Source: UBA2137 sp963740205
GTDB lineage: Bacteria; Pseudomonadota; Alphaproteobacteria; Micavibrionales; Micavibrionaceae
Direction of reading: 5' to 3'
DNA: 64,000 bases
Assembly: GCA_963740205.1 (NCBI GenBank)
Contig: CAVUDD010000002.1
Span: forward strand, 186,001-250,000
Notes under the pieces: model-generated
Told to the model about the DNA's origin: nothing
What the model saw: the letters and a program-made list of their open reading frames with translations, nothing else
The model's database searches: none
Shown here: positions 52,873-61,865 of the stretch, one piece after another
Position numbering within the stretch: the first letter of the stretch is position 1
Layout: each line of letters starts with the position of its first letter
Position numbers and translations under genes: made by a program

Positions 52873-53471
52873 TACTCTTTAACCGTTTCCTCTTGCTCTA
52901 CATAGCTTGAAGGCTCTTCACTGTCCAATGGAATATCGGATTTCTCTTCTATTATGCCAAGAGAAGGTTGCTCTGTGCTGGCTTTAAACTCTTCCAAAGC
53001 CCTTTCATTCATTTCAAGCTTTACTTTTAAATCTTTTGATACTTCAGGAATTTCGAATTTCTGCTTGTTACCTGACAAAGTGCTCCAAATAACCAACATA
53101 GAAATCAAACAAAGTATGTTAATAATTGCCAGTGTCGGCCATGTGATAAGTACCTGTGAATCGACGTCAGCTGTCATATCAAGCTCTTTTACATCATGTC
53201 TACCTACTGTCTTGATTTTGAAAAGCTGAATCATGAATTCAGGTTCAAAACCCATGTAATTCGAATACGTACGTACAAAGCCTATCGCATATACACGCGA
53301 AGGCATGCTTTCGTTATCGTTATCTTCGATCGCTTTGATATGCTTAGGCTGGATTTTGGTAGCTTGACCCACATCCTGAATACTCAACCCACGGGCCTCC
53401 CTCTCTGCCTTAAGGATTTGCCCGGCGGTTTTACCTTTGCTTGCCTTTAAAATATCTTCTTCGCTATTCAT
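52872..53471 (-). CDS. RodZ-like helix-turn-helix membrane protein
   Basis: 199 residues: a cytoplasmic HTH_25 domain (about 14-95, AGQILKAEREARGLSIQDVGQATKIQPKHIKAIE), one membrane helix (about 118-136, LAIINILCLISMLVIWSTL) and an acidic tail. RodZ proteins link MreB to the elongation machinery. Compared with RodZ the periplasmic DUF4115 domain is missing, so it is a short form. Its position just before ispG is the same as rodZ in many proteobacteria. Confidence 0.82.
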   Translation of the reverse strand: MNSEEDILKASKGKTAGQILKAEREARGLSIQDVGQATKIQPKHIKAIEDNDNESMPSRVYAIGFVRTYSNYMGFEPEFMIQLFKIKTVGRHDVKELDMTADVDSQVLITWPTLAIINILCLISMLVIWSTLSGNKQKFEIPEVSKDLKVKLEMNERALEEFKASTEQPSLGIIEEKSDIPLDSEEPSSYVEQEETVKE

Positions 53472-53526
53472 CTCATATTTCCGAACTGCAATTTACAAAC
53501 ATTGCTAAAAACAGTAGTAAGAAGTC

Positions 53527-54258
53527 ATGTCTTCGGTCAATACGCAAGAAATTTCACATTTTCAAAAAGACTCTGCCCATTGGTGGGACGAGAAAGGTCC
53601 TTTTGCGCCTCTTCACAAGATGAATCCTACGCGCCTTGCCTTTATAAGAGATAATGTGGTCGATCACTTTAGTAAGAATGAAGACGATCTCAATGTTTAT
53701 AAAGGGCTAAGCTTTCTTGATATAGGCTGTGGGGGCGGACTTGTATGCGAACCCTTGGCACGTCTTGGCGGAGATATCACAGGTGTTGATGCCGATGAGC
53801 AAGCCATAAAAGTGGCACAGGAGCATGCCTCACAACAAAAACTAAACGTTACCTACCTTAATACTACGGCAGAACATCTTGTTTCCGAAAAAAAGGCATT
53901 TGATGTTGTGAGCGCATTGGAAATTATAGAGCACGTTGATAATCGTGATGAATTTCTGAAAAATTGCCTAAAACTGGTCAAGCCTAACGGATTGTTAATT
54001 ATCTCTACACTTAACAAGACGATACCATCGCTCTTATTTGGTAAATTAGCTGCGGAATATGTATTAGGGCTTGTTCCTGCGGGCACGCATGATTGGAATA
54101 AATTTGTAAAACCAAGTGAAATACAACGTACACTCACACAAGAAAATGCTGTCATAAAAAACATTAAAGGTATTACTTTCAATCCTTTAAAAGATTCTTT
54201 TAAATTAAACTCTAAAGACATTCGAGTTAATTACATACTTTGCGCAAAACGCAAATAG
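53527..54258 (+). CDS. ubiG: Ubiquinone biosynthesis O-methyltransferase UbiG
   Basis: A 243-residue SAM-dependent O-methyltransferase acting twice in ubiquinone synthesis. WWDEKGPFAPLHKMNPTRLAFIRD is the UbiG N-terminus; motif I FLDIGCGGGLVCEPLARLG, motif II VVSALEIIEHVDN and GLLIISTLNKT are intact, and PAGTHDWNKFVKPSEI is diagnostic. It begins 55 bases from the divergent RodZ-like gene. Confidence 0.95.
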   Translation: MSSVNTQEISHFQKDSAHWWDEKGPFAPLHKMNPTRLAFIRDNVVDHFSKNEDDLNVYKGLSFLDIGCGGGLVCEPLARLGGDITGVDADEQAIKVAQEHASQQKLNVTYLNTTAEHLVSEKKAFDVVSALEIIEHVDNRDEFLKNCLKLVKPNGLLIISTLNKTIPSLLFGKLAAEYVLGLVPAGTHDWNKFVKPSEIQRTLTQENAVIKNIKGITFNPLKDSFKLNSKDIRVNYILCAKRK

Positions 54259-54318
54259 TCCTTAATAATTCTTGAGTTACCACTTGCCCTAGCGGATTTT
54301 CGCTGTAACCTATATTGC

Positions 54319-54519
54319 ATGATTTCTATCGTATACATTCTTATGTTTATTGCCATGGTTGCTGTTGTTGTTTCACTCCTTCTCGGGATTGGGGTAATGA
54401 TTAAAGGTGGCAAAACAAACGAAAAGTATGGGAATAAACTCATGCAAGCGCGTGTTATGCTTCAAGGTGTTGCCCTTGCCCTTTTTGCGCTTGCCTTCCT
54501 AATGAGCGAAAAACAATAA
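54319..54519 (+). CDS. HIG1-domain twin-transmembrane protein
   Basis: 66 residues with two membrane helices (IVYILMFIAMVAVVVSLLLGIGVMI and ALALFALAFLM) joined by a loop containing EKYGNKLMQARVMLQG, the HIG1-family signature. Bacterial members are small inner-membrane proteins thought to associate with respiratory complexes. It sits 19 bases before etfB, consistent with a respiratory role. Confidence 0.85.
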   Translation: MISIVYILMFIAMVAVVVSLLLGIGVMIKGGKTNEKYGNKLMQARVMLQGVALALFALAFLMSEKQ

Positions 54520-54538
54520 AACTTAAAAGAGAAAAAAG

Positions 54539-55306
54539 ATGAAAATTTTGGTCCCTGTAAAACGTGTTGTTGATTATAACGTGAAGGTTCGTGTCAAAAG
54601 CGATAATTCGGGAATTGAACTAGCAAACGTTAAAATGTCCATGAACCCATTTGATGAGATCGCCATTGAAGAAGCCACACGCCTTAAAGAGGCCGGCAAA
54701 GTGTCAGAAATTATTGCCGTCACAATCGGGCCCGATAAAGCACAAGAGACCCTAAGAACCGCTATGGCTATTGGTGCCGACCGCGGTATTTTGGTCAAAA
54801 CCGATGATGCCATTGATTTGGGCGGGGTTGAGCCTCTGGCTGTTGCTAAAATTCTTAAAGGAATTGTTGAAAAGGAAAGTCCTAATTTTGTAATTATGGG
54901 TAAACAATCCATTGATGATGATTCAAACCAGACTGGTCAAATGCTTGCAGCTCTTCTTGATTGGCCTCAAGCGACCTTTGCCTCCGAAGTTACAATTGAT
55001 GGCGGTAAGGCCAAAGTTACACGCGAGATTGATGGTGGCCTCGAAACCATATCTGTTGATTTACCTGCCGTTATTACAACTGACCTGAGGTTGAACGAGC
55101 CTCGCTATGCCTCTTTGCCCAACATTATGAAGGCCAAGAAAAAAGAGCTGGATGTTATTGATATTGCCGATACAGGTGTATCTGCCACTCCTCGCCTAAA
55201 GGTTCTCGAGGTTAAAGAGCCCTCTAAACGCGCTGGCGGTGAAATTGTTGCAGATGTTGATACTTTGATTAACAAGCTTAAAAACGAAGCCAAGGTTATT
55301 GGTTAG
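54539..55306 (+). CDS. etfB: Electron transfer flavoprotein beta subunit
   Basis: A 255-residue EtfB beginning MKILVPVKRVVDYNVKVRV with the family signature region VIMGKQSIDDDSNQTGQMLAALLDWPQATFAS. With EtfA it carries electrons from acyl-CoA and other dehydrogenases to ETF-ubiquinone oxidoreductase. A GAGAAAAAAG site precedes the ATG. etfA follows 19 bases after the stop. Confidence 0.96.
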   Translation: MKILVPVKRVVDYNVKVRVKSDNSGIELANVKMSMNPFDEIAIEEATRLKEAGKVSEIIAVTIGPDKAQETLRTAMAIGADRGILVKTDDAIDLGGVEPLAVAKILKGIVEKESPNFVIMGKQSIDDDSNQTGQMLAALLDWPQATFASEVTIDGGKAKVTREIDGGLETISVDLPAVITTDLRLNEPRYASLPNIMKAKKKELDVIDIADTGVSATPRLKVLEVKEPSKRAGGEIVADVDTLINKLKNEAKVIG

Positions 55307-55325
55307 GACACAAGGAATAACAGAC

Positions 55326-56255
55326 ATGACATTACTCGTAATTGCCGAACACGATAACAAAGAACTCAAGCCATCAACTTTGAATACTGTTGCTGCGGCA
55401 AAAGCTATTGGTGGGGATATACATATCCTCGTTGCTGGACATTCTTGTGGGTCTGTTGTGGATGCCGCCTCCAAGGTCGAGGGAGTATCGAAGGTGTTAA
55501 AGGCTGAAGGCGCACATCTTGAGCATGGACTTGCAGAGGGCCTTGCCTCTCTTGTTCTAGAACATGCTGGTGACTACTCGCATATCCTTGCACCTGGAAC
55601 GACTTTTGGGAAAAACTTTATGCCTCGTGTAGCTGCTAAGTTGGATGTCCAACAGATATCGGATATTTTAAGCGTCGAAAATGAAAACACGTTCACACGT
55701 CCAGTATATGGCGGTCAGGCTATTGCCAAAGTTCAAAGTAGCGATGCCAAGAAAATTATAACTGTACGTACAACTGGATTTGATGCTGTTTCCGCAGACG
55801 GCGGAAGTGCCTCTATAGAAGATATTTCTGCTGGAACGCCAAATGGCAAAAGCACTTTTGTATCGCTTGCCGAGTCAAAGTCAGACAGACCAGAACTTAC
55901 ATCTGCTAAAATCGTTGTATCAGGTGGTCGTGGTGTGGGATCAGGAGAAAATTTTGCCATTATTGAAAAACTGGCAGATAAGTTGAACGCCGCCGTTGGC
56001 GCCTCGCGCGCCGCCGTTGATGCTGGTTATGTTCCTAATGATTATCAGGTAGGACAAACAGGTAAGGTTGTTGCTCCCGAACTTTATATCGCAGTTGGAA
56101 TATCTGGTGCTATTCAGCATCTGGCAGGTATGAAGGATTCAAAGGTCATCGTGGCAATTAACAAGGATGAAGAAGCCCCTATATTTCAAGTGGCCGATTA
56201 TGGACTTGTCGCAGATTTGTTTGAAGCAGTGCCTGAGCTTACCGAAAAACTTTAA
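55326..56255 (+). CDS. etfA: Electron transfer flavoprotein alpha subunit
   Basis: 309 residues from ATG 55326 (MTLLVIAEHDNKELKPSTL), preceded by CAAGGAA. The FAD-binding C-terminal domain contains VSGGRGVGSGENF, SRAAVDAGYVPNDYQVGQTGKVVAPELYIAVGISGAIQHLAGM and INKDEEAPIFQVADYGLV. An upstream frame to 55299 overlaps etfB and is not used. Its stop overlaps the convergent pentapeptide gene by 4 bases. Confidence 0.96.
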   Translation: MTLLVIAEHDNKELKPSTLNTVAAAKAIGGDIHILVAGHSCGSVVDAASKVEGVSKVLKAEGAHLEHGLAEGLASLVLEHAGDYSHILAPGTTFGKNFMPRVAAKLDVQQISDILSVENENTFTRPVYGGQAIAKVQSSDAKKIITVRTTGFDAVSADGGSASIEDISAGTPNGKSTFVSLAESKSDRPELTSAKIVVSGGRGVGSGENFAIIEKLADKLNAAVGASRAAVDAGYVPNDYQVGQTGKVVAPELYIAVGISGAIQHLAGMKDSKVIVAINKDEEAPIFQVADYGLVADLFEAVPELTEKL

Positions 56256-57583
56256 TCCTCGTCAGACACGTCTTTTTTAAGCTTACTTAAAGAAAACGCA
56301 CGCCCCTTCTCACTACCCGCAGTTTTTGTGTCCTTCATAATGGCATTTTCCATTTGTGCCATATCCATAACAGCACCACTCAAGTCAGCATTGGTTAGAT
56401 CTGCCCCCTCGAGATTCGTATAAGAAAGGTCTGCACCAACCAATGATGCGTCACGGAAATTTGCGCCACTTAGGTCACAATAACGAAAACTCACACCATC
56501 AAGAATACACGGTGCAAATTTTTGTTTTGAACTTGTGCCAATAAGAAGAGACGAGAAATTGGCTTGCTTTAGATTGGAATGATGGAATCGTGCCTGCTCT
56601 AGATTAGAACCCCTGAAGTCAGCCATTTCGGCGTCACACCGCCTAAAATCCGCCTTCTTTAAATGCGTGCTTTGTAATTCCACGCGATAAAGATTCATAC
56701 CAAAGAATTTTGTATTTTCGCCACTAAGGGCCGTGAGTTTTTCTAACTTCAGGGAGCCTAATTCCCGCATATCAATATCAGTAACGTCGAGTTGAAGACC
56801 TTCTACACCCTCTGTTTTTACCCAAAGCCTGTGTTTTTCAATAAGATTCACCAAAGGCTCATCCAGATCATTAACCGCGCGCCCTATATTTTCCGATGTG
56901 AGAGAGCGTGTAAGGTCAACACCTTCTTGCCTCAAGAGGTCCGATATGTCGATATCAGCAAATATAGCATGATTGAGTTTGGCATCACGTAATTGGATAC
57001 CTTTGATGTCAGCACCTGTTAAATCTGCACCCTCTAGAATTGCCCCCCTAAAGTCAGCTTTTTCAATATTAGCATTCGCCAAAATGGCATCAGAGAAATC
57101 AGCTTTGTTCGCCAAACATCCAGCCAGCCTTGCCCCTGTTAGGTTCGCACCACTGAAATTCACAGATGTAGCGCCCACACCTGTACCATTGGACATATCA
57201 AGAATACCGCCCTCTCTTAAATCGGCCTCTTGTAAATCTGCCTGTTTCATATCCGCACCCTCAATACGCGAACCACGCAAATCCGCACGTATAAAGCGCG
57301 AGTTATTTAGTGTTGAAAAACTTAGGTCGCAGGCATAAAGCGTCGCACCCTCAAAATAGGTGTTAGTCAGATCCATACGGCGCATTTTTACGTTGGTAAA
57401 TTCAGCGCGCGATAAATCCGCATCTTTAAGCGACAAATCACATAAATCAGCATTTTTGAGAATGGCGCGTTTTCCACCTATGCGCCCCTGAAGGTAGCGA
57501 GCATGCAGGCTAATAAGCGCATCAAGCCTATCTTGGGTAAATTTCCCTAATGAACTATCTGATTGTTCGGATGCATTTTGCAC
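56252..57583 (-). CDS. Pentapeptide-repeat protein
   Basis: 443 residues with at least three blocks of A(D/N)LxX pentapeptide repeats (about 45-210, 295-345, 360-425) that fold as right-handed quadrilateral beta-helices. Two non-repeat linkers separate them, including a predicted helical segment LTRSLTSENIGRAVNDLDEPLVNLIEKHRL. No signal peptide, so cytoplasmic. Function of such proteins is mostly unknown; gyrase mimicry is known for some but the linkers here make that guess unsafe. Confidence 0.88.
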   Translation of the reverse strand: MQNASEQSDSSLGKFTQDRLDALISLHARYLQGRIGGKRAILKNADLCDLSLKDADLSRAEFTNVKMRRMDLTNTYFEGATLYACDLSFSTLNNSRFIRADLRGSRIEGADMKQADLQEADLREGGILDMSNGTGVGATSVNFSGANLTGARLAGCLANKADFSDAILANANIEKADFRGAILEGADLTGADIKGIQLRDAKLNHAIFADIDISDLLRQEGVDLTRSLTSENIGRAVNDLDEPLVNLIEKHRLWVKTEGVEGLQLDVTDIDMRELGSLKLEKLTALSGENTKFFGMNLYRVELQSTHLKKADFRRCDAEMADFRGSNLEQARFHHSNLKQANFSSLLIGTSSKQKFAPCILDGVSFRYCDLSGANFRDASLVGADLSYTNLEGADLTNADLSGAVMDMAQMENAIMKDTKTAGSEKGRAFSLSKLKKDVSDED

Positions 57584-57702
57584 AATCTGTCACCGTGATG
57601 TTTAAATGAATGGAACATATAAAAAACATAGTCTCTTTATAAAGAGTCTGTTTTAATAGTGTGTCACGATAACAGTTAACATTTAAAGAATAAAATAGCC
57701 TT

Positions 57703-57843
57703 ATGAGACAAATTTTTTTGATTATTTCCTGTTTATTGGTTGCCACCGCATATTTATCAGCCTGTGGTGTTAAACCTAAGACAATTGATGCTCCTGTTGA
57801 AGTTGAAAAAGATACATTCCCAAGAACTTACCCTGCTTATTAG
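57703..57843 (+). CDS. Small LptM-like lipoprotein (46 aa)
   Basis: 46 residues with a lipoprotein signal: hydrophobic core IFLIISCLLVATAYL, lipobox LSAC, then VKPKTIDAPVEVEKDTFPRTYPAY. The short post-Cys tail ending in Phe-Pro-x-x-Tyr-Pro fits the LptM/YifL group of tiny outer-membrane lipoproteins that help LptD maturation. It directly precedes the TIGR02302 gene by 6 bases, a pairing seen in other alphaproteobacteria. Confidence 0.8.
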   Translation: MRQIFLIISCLLVATAYLSACGVKPKTIDAPVEVEKDTFPRTYPAY

Positions 57844-57849
57844 ATTTAA

Positions 57850-60330
57850 ATGAACAAGGCTCGTAAGCAACAACAGAAATTTTTACGGCACAAGCGCAGA
57901 CAGGTGGCCCTTGTGTTATGGGTTGAAAATCTGGCCTCTGCCTTTTTCTCACTTCTCATTGTTTTTGTTTTCTTGTCAGGTCTAATCTTAATTACAGAGC
58001 CTGTTTTTGCAGGGTCATCCTTGCAAAAATTTATTGCATTTATAACTTTTGTTTTCCTTATAGGGTGTTTCATTCGTGGATTAAAAGTTTTTCAAAAACC
58101 CAATAGGCGCGAAATTGACCATAGGCTTGAACAAGTTAGCGCCCTTCAGAATTCACCTCTCTACACTCTTGATGATGATTTACCCAAGGGTGAACACGAT
58201 CCCGATAGAATAAGATTGTGGGAGCTACACAAAACAACTTTATTCCAATCAATTGCGGTAAAATTGCGTGCAGGTCCACCCAAATTCAAATTTTCGGTTC
58301 AAGATCCTTATGCCTTGGGGATATTTGCAACTCTTCTCTTTATTACTGGGTTATTCATTGCAGGTGAAAGCTGGAACACGCGTCTCAGCAACGGTTTTAT
58401 ACCTTTCACATCTGAACAAGCAGTGGCCAAGTTCACACCAACCGTAAAAATTACAATTATACCGCCTGCTTATACGCGGGAGAATAAATCTCAAATTGAG
58501 TTAAAACAAAGGTATAAAAAACCTATCCCCCTTTTGGAGGGCACGAAAATCGAGGCTTTGTATCAAACTAAATACAGAGCACCTAAAATTCGTATGGGCG
58601 ATATACATATTGATTTTGAAAAAATCGAAGAAAACATCTACCGCGCAGAATTAACGCCTAAATCATCTGAACGTATAAAATTTATACAATATGGATTAAC
58701 GCGCTATTCTCTTCCTATAGAGATTATTAAGGATGAACCCCCTTCCATAGAAATAGGCGGTGCGCCAGAGATTACACAAGACTCACAAATTCTTATTCCT
58801 ATGAAATTAAGAGACGACATTGGAATTGACTCTGTAGCGCTCAAAGTAGAGCTTGCCCCCTATGGTAATAAAAAATTACTTGGACACCCCCCTCACATAG
58901 AGAGAATTTTGTCATTACTTACAGATGGTAATGCTCTCGATATAACTGAAAAATTCGATTTAACCTCTCACCCATGGGCTGGCGAACCTGTTTTGATGAC
59001 CCTAAGTGTCAAAGATGGCATAGGACAAACGGCGATCACAAACGCAACGCTGCCGCTTAAATTGCCAGAGAGAAAATTTTACAATCCTACAGCCTATAAA
59101 ATTATCTCTTATCGTCGCCTCCTTATTACAACACCTTCCCATAAACGTTTTGAAATTGCCGACAAACTTTTGCGCCTTCGCAATAATCTGTATGACTACC
59201 AAGGTGATGAACGCGTCTTTCTTGCTCTGACATCAGCTGCGAGACGTTTAGGCTATGACGGTGAAAGTAGAAAAAATCGCTTAAGTGTAGTTGAGTTACT
59301 TTGGGATACGGCTCTTAGAATTGAGGATGGTGATTTTGTTATGGCTTTGCGAGATGTACGTAAAGAAAAACAAGATTTTCTCAAGCTTTTTGCCAATCAA
59401 AACGCCTCGGCACAAGAAAAAATGGCCGCCCTTCAAGACTTGCAAAATAGTCTTAATGCATTTTGGCAGGAATTGGGGAAAGAACTACAAAAGCGTATGG
59501 AAAATGGTGAACAAATTCCTATGAACATGTCCGCATCTGCAAATTCTCTTGATCCTGGGTTGTTAAATGATTTCCTCGAACAAATGATGAATGAGCTTTC
59601 ACAAGGCAACACTAAAAAAGCCGAAGAAATGCTGGCACAGCTCCAAAATTTTATGGATATGCTTGATCCTGCTAATGCACAAAGCCTTACACCTGAAATG
59701 CGCGAGCTTATGGAGGCAATGGCTGGACTTAGCAATATCGCGTCGCAACAGCGTGAACTCATGGAAGAAACTAAATCATGCGAGCCTGCCAAGGAACAAG
59801 ACGAAAAGGACAGCAATTCTACATGCAGTTCACCGGATGGCTCGGGAGTAAACACTAAGTCTCTTGGCAAAGAACAAACAAAACTCCAAGAGCAATTGAG
59901 CAAACTCAATCAAATGATTGAAAAAAGCGGACAGCCTTTGAAAAACAAGCAAAGTCTTAAGGATGCAGAAACCTCCATGAAAATGGCCAAAAACAGCCTA
60001 GAGAAAGGTCAATTAGGTGAGGCAAGTACATTTCAGCAGGACGCTATTAACAAACTTGAACAGGCCACGCAGGAGTTACAGCAACAGATCTCTAATCAAA
60101 TGCAGAAAAATGGAGGATTCCCCTTTAGCTTTGGTGGTCAAAACCGTGACCCCTTTGGTAGAGAGCAAGGCACAGGGCAAGGTTTTGGCGCCGATAAGGA
60201 CATCTTACCCGTTGAGGCTGAACGCAAACGCGTCAAAGAAATACTTGAGAAATTAAGAGAGCGCGCTTCAGAGCGACAACGTCCACTACAGGAAAGAGAT
60301 TATTATAATCGTCTTTTACAACAATGGTAA
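57850..60330 (+). CDS. TIGR02302/DUF4175 family membrane protein
   Basis: An 826-residue alphaproteobacterial DUF4175 protein. Two N-terminal membrane helices (about 28-52 and 58-75) and a third (about 158-175) precede a periplasmic region with YTRENKSQIELKQRYKKPIPLLEGTKIEA. The C-terminal 300 residues are Gln/Glu/Met-rich coiled coil with long polar linkers, ending FGREQGTGQGFG and RERDYYNRLLQQW. Molecular function is unknown; a cell-envelope role is assumed. Starts 6 bases after the lipoprotein gene. Confidence 0.9.
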   Translation: MNKARKQQQKFLRHKRRQVALVLWVENLASAFFSLLIVFVFLSGLILITEPVFAGSSLQKFIAFITFVFLIGCFIRGLKVFQKPNRREIDHRLEQVSALQNSPLYTLDDDLPKGEHDPDRIRLWELHKTTLFQSIAVKLRAGPPKFKFSVQDPYALGIFATLLFITGLFIAGESWNTRLSNGFIPFTSEQAVAKFTPTVKITIIPPAYTRENKSQIELKQRYKKPIPLLEGTKIEALYQTKYRAPKIRMGDIHIDFEKIEENIYRAELTPKSSERIKFIQYGLTRYSLPIEIIKDEPPSIEIGGAPEITQDSQILIPMKLRDDIGIDSVALKVELAPYGNKKLLGHPPHIERILSLLTDGNALDITEKFDLTSHPWAGEPVLMTLSVKDGIGQTAITNATLPLKLPERKFYNPTAYKIISYRRLLITTPSHKRFEIADKLLRLRNNLYDYQGDERVFLALTSAARRLGYDGESRKNRLSVVELLWDTALRIEDGDFVMALRDVRKEKQDFLKLFANQNASAQEKMAALQDLQNSLNAFWQELGKELQKRMENGEQIPMNMSASANSLDPGLLNDFLEQMMNELSQGNTKKAEEMLAQLQNFMDMLDPANAQSLTPEMRELMEAMAGLSNIASQQRELMEETKSCEPAKEQDEKDSNSTCSSPDGSGVNTKSLGKEQTKLQEQLSKLNQMIEKSGQPLKNKQSLKDAETSMKMAKNSLEKGQLGEASTFQQDAINKLEQATQELQQQISNQMQKNGGFPFSFGGQNRDPFGREQGTGQGFGADKDILPVEAERKRVKEILEKLRERASERQRPLQERDYYNRLLQQW

Positions 60331-60342
60331 TTTTTGAAAAAA

Positions 60343-61074
60343 TTATTGTATAAATTTTAGCGTAATATTTTCCACTACGCCTTCTGCAGATTCTGGAATT
60401 GTCATTGACTTACGGAACGGGCGGCTGGCTTCACCCTCTATTTCATTGAACGATAAAGCAAACACCTCAACTCTAGTATTTTTACCACTTTCTTGTGCAA
60501 TCGAAACTTCAACACGTGGCACCTCCTCGGTGGTCTTCGCCAAATTGATGACAAACCCCATAACCTCAATTTTATTTTCGTGTCCACGAACCTGCACACG
60601 GTCAAAAACCAGACTCTGTCCCTTTACAGGTACATTCAGCCCAACAAGCCTGTACAGACCTTCCGACGCTGGCCAATGTTCCATAATATTTGATTTAAAA
60701 GGTATGCTCGCCAATAAAAAAACAAGAAGAAGTATAATGCCGACCATTACAGAAAGAATTTTATTTTTCTCTGCTTTAAATTCTTTAAGTTTTGGTTTTT
60801 GCTTGGGGGCATTTTGCCCCATCTCTTTCGATAGAGCCGATTGAAAGCTAGTAGGATCGCCATCGTCTTGTGGATTAAGGTCGCCCTGTTCTTCACGGAA
60901 CTTGTCTAGTGTTGCATCTATGTCAGTTTTTTCAAGAATATCGTCATTATCCTCACCACCACCAACATGCCATGTATTTTTACAAGCTCCACACCTGACC
61001 GTGCGCCCCTCTTCTCCGATTTTCGCGGAAGGAACGTTAAATTGTTTCTGACATTCTGGACAAGTGAGAATCAT
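60343..61074 (-). CDS. MJ0042-type zinc-ribbon membrane protein
   Basis: 243 residues. The N-terminal zinc ribbon has Cys5, Cys8, Cys28 and Cys31 (TCPECQ...RCGACKNTW). A low-complexity acidic linker and one membrane helix (about 109-128) lead to a periplasmic DUF3426-like domain (VRGHENKIEVMGFVINLAK; PRVEVSIAQESG). The gene is divergent from ftsE, the usual alphaproteobacterial neighbour. Confidence 0.88.
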   Translation of the reverse strand: MILTCPECQKQFNVPSAKIGEEGRTVRCGACKNTWHVGGGEDNDDILEKTDIDATLDKFREEQGDLNPQDDGDPTSFQSALSKEMGQNAPKQKPKLKEFKAEKNKILSVMVGIILLLVFLLASIPFKSNIMEHWPASEGLYRLVGLNVPVKGQSLVFDRVQVRGHENKIEVMGFVINLAKTTEEVPRVEVSIAQESGKNTRVEVFALSFNEIEGEASRPFRKSMTIPESAEGVVENITLKFIQ

Positions 61075-61172
61075 TTCTTCAAAGACAATCTTATCTTGTA
61101 TATGAGTTAACTATAAGTGATTTTATTAAGAGTATTAATTAGGCGTAAAATTTTTCGAGATACAAGTAGAAA

Positions 61173-61865
61173 ATGATCGAGTTTGAAAATGTGGGTCTGC
61201 GATACGGCACACATCCCGAAATTATAAGCGATGCGAATTTTAACCTTCCCCAAGGCTCCTTCCATTATTTAACAGGAGCAAGTGGTGCGGGAAAAACCTC
61301 TCTCATCCGTCTTCTTTCTCTTATACAGAAACCTTCCCGTGGACAAATTCGTATGAAGGGACAGGTTATCACACATAATAACAGGGTGTCTCTAATACCT
61401 TTTAGACGTAAAATTGGTGTCGTTTATCAAAATGCGCGTTTACTTGACCATATGACAGTGTTTGAGAATGTCGCCCTTCCTTTACGAATTAAAAATAGCC
61501 CAAATAAACAAATCAAACAAAACGTACAGGAACTTTTGGAATGGGTTGGACTTGGTAATCGTGTGGATTTTTACCCTGAAACTCTATCTGGTGGCGAAAG
61601 ACAACGTGTAGCAATTGCAAGGGCAGTTATATCTCAACCACATTTGTTACTCGCCGATGAGCCCACAGGTAATCTCGATGACAAACTTAGCCATAAGATT
61701 ATGAAGCTATTTGATCAACTCCATAAAATGGGAACAACCATAGCCATTGCGACACATGACGAAGATTTAATTGCAAAATTCCCTCATCCTTTGCTTCGCA
61801 TTGAAAACGGTCATGTCGGATTGGAAGAGCCCGGTATTCTTAATTTTCAAAAGGTGCGTTCATGA
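61173..61865 (+). CDS. ftsE: Cell division ATP-binding protein FtsE
   Basis: A 230-residue ABC ATPase that with FtsX activates septal peptidoglycan hydrolases. Walker A TGASGAGKTSLIRLL, Q-loop VYQNARLLDHMTVFENV, signature LSGGERQRVAIARA and Walker B LLADEPTGNLD are intact. The stop overlaps ftsX by 4 bases. Confidence 0.95.
   Translation: MIEFENVGLRYGTHPEIISDANFNLPQGSFHYLTGASGAGKTSLIRLLSLIQKPSRGQIRMKGQVITHNNRVSLIPFRRKIGVVYQNARLLDHMTVFENVALPLRIKNSPNKQIKQNVQELLEWVGLGNRVDFYPETLSGGERQRVAIARAVISQPHLLLADEPTGNLDDKLSHKIMKLFDQLHKMGTTIAIATHDEDLIAKFPHPLLRIENGHVGLEEPGILNFQKVRS

Noticed and set aside
56252..57583. Pentapeptide protein as a fluoroquinolone-resistance (Qnr-like) determinant
   Set aside because: Far longer than Qnr, with repeat blocks interrupted by long linkers; nothing specific to gyrase binding is visible.
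59433..59909. 158-codon minus-strand ORF inside the TIGR02302 gene
   Set aside because: Antisense shadow of a Gln/Ser/Glu-rich repetitive coding region; the opposite strand carries a recognisable long protein.
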